NCBI GenBank assembly: GCA_963721175.1
Contig: CAVRIG010000007.1
Location: forward strand, 124,001 to 188,000
Source of the DNA: Aliishimia sp963721175
GTDB taxonomy: Bacteria > Pseudomonadota > Alphaproteobacteria > Rhodobacterales > Rhodobacteraceae
Reading direction: 5' to 3'
Length of the DNA: 64,000 nt
Part shown: positions 60,449-64,000 of the stretch, in pieces
Position numbering within the stretch: position 1 is the stretch's first letter
Layout: each line of letters opens with the position of its first letter
Made by a program: the position numbers and the translations under genes
Notes under the pieces: generated by a model
Databases searched by the model: none
The model's input: only the letters and a program-made list of their open reading frames with translations
Told to the model about the DNA's origin: nothing

Positions 60449-61619
60449 GTGTTCCCCACCTGACGAAGGATTCCCATGTCGGGCCGGGTGTGTCATTGTC
60501 GTGGGATGAGACGCGATGACATCTGCCTGTACCTGAGCCCCGATGACCGTATGCAGCTTCAAGCTCTGGTCACCGACCGCAACACCCCGCGCAAGCTCGT
60601 CTGGCGGGCGGAGATCGTGCTGGCGACGGCGGACGGTCACGGCACCTTCGAGATCATGCGGCGCGCGAACACGTCGAAGCCGACGGTCTGGCGCTGGCAG
60701 GAGCGTTACCTCGACGAGGGCGTGGCAGGGCTCAAGCGCGACAAGACCCGGCCGTCGCGGGTGCCGCCGCTGCCCCGGGAGACGCGCCTGAAGGTGATCG
60801 CGAAGACGGTGCAGGAGAGCCCCGCCCAATGCCACGCACTGGAGCCGCTCCACGATGGCCGAGGCGGTGGGCATCTCGCCGTCGAGCGTGGGGCGCATCT
60901 GGGCGGAGGCCGGTCTCAAGCCGCATCTGACGCGCAAGTTCAAGGTCTCGAACGACCCGATGTTCGAGGAGAAGGTCACCGAGATCGTCGGGCTTTACCT
61001 CGACCCGCCGGAGCGGGCGGTGGTGCTCTGCGTCGACGAAAAGTCGCAGATCCAGGCACTCGACCGGACCCAGCCGGGGCTGCCGCTCAAGAAGGGCCGC
61101 GCGGCCACCATGACCCACGATTACAAGCGCCACGGCACGACCACGCTGTTCGCGGCGCTCGATGTGAAGTCGGGCATGGTCATCGGCGACTGCATGCCCC
61201 GCCACCGCGCCAAGGAGTTCCTGGCATTCCTGCGCCGCATCGACCGGGCCGTGCAGAAGCCCCGCGACGTCCATCTCGTGCTCGACAACTACGCCACCCA
61301 CAAGACGCCCGAGGTGAAGGCCTGGCTGGAGAAGCACCCGCGCTTCAAGCTGCATTTCACGCCCACCAGCGCATCATGGCTGAACATGGTCGAACGCTTC
61401 TTCGCCGAGATCACGTCCAAGCGCATCCGGCGCGGCAGCTACTCCAGCGTCGACGATCTGGAGACCGCCATCTACGACTACCTGCTGCAGCACAACGCAA
61501 AACCGAAGCCCTTCATCTGGACCAAGACGGCCGAGGACATCCTCGCCCGAGAACGCCGCGCGCTGAACGCGCTCGATGAAATCAGGGGCAACAGGTAGCA
61601 TGCGTCAGACTCGGAACAC
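60449..61619 (+). mobile_element. IS630-family insertion sequence, TA-flanked
   Basis: The ends are inverted repeats GTGTTCC (60449) and GGAACAC (61613-61619), extended by GACG and TCGTC-type matches further inside. TA flanks both ends (60447-60448 and 61620-61621), the standard IS630 duplication. It is inserted in the KbaZ remnant and its right TA lies within the CTAG that starts the adjoining IS701 element. Confidence 0.85.
60506..61598 (+). pseudogene. IS630-family transposase (single frameshift)
   Basis: The N-terminal helix-turn-helix region contains RRANTSKPTVWRWQERYLDEG. One extra base near 60833 splits ESPAQC from THWSRSTMAEAVGISPSSVG. The DDE domain is whole: VVLCVDEKSQIQALDRTQPG, VHLVLDNYATHKTPEVKAWL and TPTSASWLNMVERFFAEIT. 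Repaired, it is a normal 363-residue transposase, so the break is probably a sequence error or recent. Confidence 0.85.
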
Positions 61620-61622
61620 TAG

Positions 61623-63064
61623 CACTACTTTGGCAGATTTTTCGCACTTGGTGCATTTTGTGGATTCGCAGGAAGCGATTTGGGTGATTCATAGGGAGCC
61701 AGCTTTGAAGGAGGCTGGCGACTATGGGAACCTGGCGAAGCGATCTGGAAATTTGGTTGGCACCGTTTGTGGCGGGGCTGCGGCACCGGACGCGGGCGCG
61801 GATGTGCCCGGCCTATATCGCCGGTCTGATTGGTCCGGGCGATCGTAAAAGTGTCCAACCGATGTCAACGCGTGACGCGGGTGTGACCTACGACCAGCTT
61901 CATCATTTCATCGGCAGCGGGATCTGGGATGCTGCGCCGCTCGAAGCAGCCTTGCTGGCTGAAGCGGACAGAATGGTCGGTGGCGAGGATGCCTGGCTGA
62001 TTGTCGACGATACCGCGCTGCCGAAGAAAGGATGTCACTCGGTTGGCGTGGCTCCACAATATGCGTCCTCGCTCGGGAAGACGGCCAATTGCCAGTCGCT
62101 GGTGTCTGTGACGCTGGCCTCGCGCGAGGTGCCGGTGATGGTGGGGTTGCGACTGTTTCTGCCCGAGACCTGGACCGACGATCCTGAACGCATGGCACGG
62201 GCGCGTGTCCCGAAGGATCGGCAGACCGCCCTGACCAAGCCGGAGATTGCCATTGAAGAGATTGACCGCATCATTGCTTCCGGCGCGCGTTTTGGCTGCG
62301 TGCTGGCCGATTCAGGATACGGATCGAGCGGGCCTTTCCGTCAGGCTTTGAGCGTGCGCGGCCTCAAGTGGGCGGTGGGTCTGTCGCGACGACAGAATGT
62401 CTACCCGGCCGGCGTCGCACTGCTCTTTCCCGTCGCGAAAGCCGGAAGGCGCCGCAAGTATCACATCCCCGACAAGCCCCCGGTTGCCGCCGCAGCCATG
62501 TTGGCCGATGAAAAATGGCAAAAAGTCAGCTGGCGGCGGGGCACCAAAGGTCGGCTCTCCTGTCTCTTCGCAGCCTGCCGCGTCCGGGTTGCCGACGGGC
62601 ATCGGCATCGCATGCTCGATGGGCGCGTCCAGGCCATGCCGGGTGAAGAAGTCTGGCTCGTGGGGGAGCGGCGCTCGACCGGAGAGCAGAAATACTACGT
62701 ATCGAACCTGCCGGTCGATACCACCCTCAAGACGCTTGCATCCACCATCAAAGCCAGATGGGTCTGTGAACAGGCACACCAGCAACTCAAGGAGGAACTC
62801 GGGCTCGACCACTTCGAAGGCCGGTCCTGGACAGGTTTACACCGACACGCCTTGATGACGATGATCGCCTACGCGTTCCTCCAATCCCGCCGCCTCAAAG
62901 CGGCGGGACGGAAAAAAAAGAGTCCCAGGACCGCCGCCGCAACCGACCATGCCGGCCATCAGGCAAGCGATCCTCGACATCTTCGCACTGCCGCCACCCC
63001 TACGATGCCCTCACTGTGAAAGGCTCCTCGCAGAACCCGCCAAACATAAAGTGCCAAAGTAGTG
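61623..63064 (+). mobile_element. IS701-family insertion sequence, CTAG-flanked
   Basis: Terminal repeats CACTACTTTGGCA (61623) and TGCCAAAGTAGTG (ending 63064) are perfect. CTAG flanks both ends (61619-61622 and 63065-63068), the YTAR-type 4-bp duplication expected for IS701. It sits exactly between IS630 and IS5 with no other DNA. Confidence 0.88.
61724..63019 (+). CDS. IS701-family transposase
   Basis: An intact 431-residue DDE transposase. Motifs include GEDAWLIVDDTALPKKGCHSVGVAPQYA, FGCVLADSGYGSSGPFRQAL and CEQAHQQLKEELGLDHFEGRSWTGLHRHALM. ATG at 61724. Unlike most neighbouring mobile genes its frame is whole, so it may still be active. Confidence 0.88.
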   Translation: MGTWRSDLEIWLAPFVAGLRHRTRARMCPAYIAGLIGPGDRKSVQPMSTRDAGVTYDQLHHFIGSGIWDAAPLEAALLAEADRMVGGEDAWLIVDDTALPKKGCHSVGVAPQYASSLGKTANCQSLVSVTLASREVPVMVGLRLFLPETWTDDPERMARARVPKDRQTALTKPEIAIEEIDRIIASGARFGCVLADSGYGSSGPFRQALSVRGLKWAVGLSRRQNVYPAGVALLFPVAKAGRRRKYHIPDKPPVAAAAMLADEKWQKVSWRRGTKGRLSCLFAACRVRVADGHRHRMLDGRVQAMPGEEVWLVGERRSTGEQKYYVSNLPVDTTLKTLASTIKARWVCEQAHQQLKEELGLDHFEGRSWTGLHRHALMTMIAYAFLQSRRLKAAGRKKKSPRTAAATDHAGHQASDPRHLRTAATPTMPSL

Positions 63065-63077
63065 CTAGGGTCAGGAT

Positions 63078-63520
63078 TCATAACCAGTAGATGACGACTG
63101 CTGCGAGGGCGATGGCTGAGAGGAAGACCTTGGGACAGCGATCATATCGTGTTGCCACACGCCGCCAGTCCTTGAGCCTGCCGAACATGATCTCGATGCG
63201 GTTGCGGCGTTTGTAGCGACGCTTGTCGTATTTGACTGTGGTCTTGCGTTGCTTTCTGCCGGGGATGCAGGCGCGTATCCCCTTGTCTTTCAACGCTTCC
63301 CTGAACCAGTCGGCGTCATAGCCACGATCCCCGAGCAACCAGTCGACATTAGGCAAACTGCTCAGCAATGCCCGCGCGCCAATGTAATCGCTGACCTGTC
63401 CGGCGGTGACAAACAGATTGAGAGGGCGTCCCTGGCTGTCGCAGATGGCATGGAGTTTGGTGTTCATGCCGCCTTTGGTGCGACCGATCAGGCGGCCACG
63501 CCCCCCTTTTTTGCGCCCAT
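63078..63520 (-). CDS. IS5-family transposase, ORF B
   Basis: The second frame encodes GRLIGRTKGGMNTKLHAICDSQGRP, DWLLGDRGYDADWFREALKD and RNRIEIMFGRLKDWRRVATRYD, the second D and the E of the DDE triad. It has no start of its own and is translated by frameshift from ORF A at the A6G6 run. It ends at 63078. Confidence 0.82.
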
Positions 63521-63835
63521 GCTGGTCGCGGTGCGGTGTGCCTTCAGATAGGTCGCGTCGATCATCACGGTCTTTTCCTCGCCGTGTTCGGCAGCCAGGC
63601 CGACCATCATCCGCGCGAAAATGCCTTTCTCGCTCCAACGCTTCCACCGGCTGTAGAGCGTCTTGTGCGGCCCGTAGGCTCCCGGGGCGTCTCGCCAGCG
63701 CAAGCCATTGCGATTGATGAAGATAATCCCGCTCAACACACGCCTGTCGTCAACGCGAGGTTTGCCGTGGGACTTCGGGAAGAAAGGGTCAAGCTTGGCC
63801 ATCTGTTCGTCAGTCAGCCAGTATAGATCGCTCAT
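63488..63835 (-). CDS. IS5-family transposase, ORF A, with A6G6 slippery site
   Basis: MSDLYWLTDEQMAKLDPFFP, RRVLSGIIFINRNGLRWRDAP and MIDATYLKAHRTATSMG (first D of the triad) form the N-terminal half. Just after SMG the message reads six A then six G (63501-63512 on the complement), a site for transcriptional or ribosomal slippage that joins ORF A to ORF B, as known for IS427-group elements. Confidence 0.85.
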   Translation of the reverse strand: MSDLYWLTDEQMAKLDPFFPKSHGKPRVDDRRVLSGIIFINRNGLRWRDAPGAYGPHKTLYSRWKRWSEKGIFARMMVGLAAEHGEEKTVMIDATYLKAHRTATSMGAKKGGVAA

Positions 63836-63901
63836 GTCACCGCTCCGTTTTGCGAGCCGTGAATCACGCAGCGCGCTGAAAATCAATGCATCCTGACCCT
63901 A

Positions 63902-64000
63902 GTTAAAAGCAATTGAAAGTCCGCACCCAGTAATACCCTAGGATTGCATTGCGCGTGCGGCGAAAGCCCGCTTCCCGCCCATCCTCCCGGATGACTTTGC
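63902..64000. other. Right edge, unresolved
   Basis: The last 99 bp lie beyond the IS5 element. A minus-strand reading starts KVIREDGREAGFRRTRNAI and stops 13 codons later, but I cannot place it in a family. It is not recognisable as the missing part of KbaZ. Confidence 0.3.

Larger units (their letters stand above)
63068..63899 (-). mobile_element. IS5-family (IS427-type) insertion sequence, TA-flanked
   Basis: Inverted ends GGGTCAGGAT (63068) and ATCCTGACCC (ending 63899) are perfect over 10 bp. TA flanks both sides (63066-63067 and 63900-63901). Two overlapping frames make the transposase. It abuts the IS701 right end within the shared CTAG. Confidence 0.85.

Overview
The window is about 66% GC and reads as an alphaproteobacterium of the Rhodobacteraceae (Roseobacter-type) lineage. 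This is inferred from gene content: Liv-type and TAXI-TRAP transporters, paired MerR regulators next to beta-oxidation genes, a pyrD/arsC/DUF952 operon, GcvA-like LysR plus glutaryl-CoA dehydrogenase, and an extragenic hairpin of a type I recall from that family. No rRNA, tRNA, CRISPR array or phage module was seen.

Layout. (a) 1-932: end of a frameshifted membrane protein. (b) 1.0-15.6 kb: a catabolic island with a Tat-exported Liv-type binding protein, a block of four unrelated genes (cupin, LysR, K+ channel-like, YihY), livHMGF, a MarR regulator, a two-subunit xanthine-dehydrogenase-family molybdoenzyme, a 6-hydroxynicotinate-reductase-like protein, UPF0280 and an AA_synth (DUF1185) protein, mostly with 4-8 bp stop/start overlaps. 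(c) 15.7-19.3 kb: a class I amidotransferase, a PuuA-like glutamine synthetase and a class III aminotransferase, probably amine/polyamine metabolism. (d) 19.6-21.3 kb: an exported caspase-like protein with a peptidoglycan-binding domain. (e) 21.3-26 kb: a degraded IS630 element, a flavodoxin-like protein, an AtzF-like allophanate hydrolase, and remnants of a BMP binding protein and a LysR gene. (f) 26.1-33.5 kb: a TAXI receptor, a fused TRAP permease, a TPP enzyme and an Orn/Lys/Arg decarboxylase, all with broken frames. (g) 33.6-43.6 kb: beta-oxidation (fadJ, tandem SnoaL-like protein, thiolase, GST, acyl-CoA dehydrogenase, two MerR regulators, two PaaI thioesterases). (h) 43.6-57.1 kb: MATE pump, DUF952-DUF1330-pyrD-arsC operon, UshA-type nucleotidase, YedK/HMCES protein, LysR/glutaryl-CoA dehydrogenase pair, PNPOx-like protein, a membrane/secreted pair, a PilZ protein and an Asp-box protein. 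(i) 57.1-63.9 kb: mobile DNA, namely an IS3-type element interrupted by a serine-recombinase unit, a truncated FAD oxidoreductase, a KbaZ remnant, and three insertion sequences (IS630, IS701, IS5) abutting at shared CTAG sites.

Roughly 45 frame interruptions fall in about 17 genes while neighbouring genes are intact. Most can be repaired by removing one inserted base, and the repaired protein then matches its family closely. This looks more like local consensus error than natural gene decay, so 'pseudogene' in this annotation means 'frame broken as given', not necessarily non-functional. True remnants (BMP, LysR at 25.5 kb, KbaZ, the FAD oxidoreductase 5' end, the recombinase) lack whole parts of the protein.
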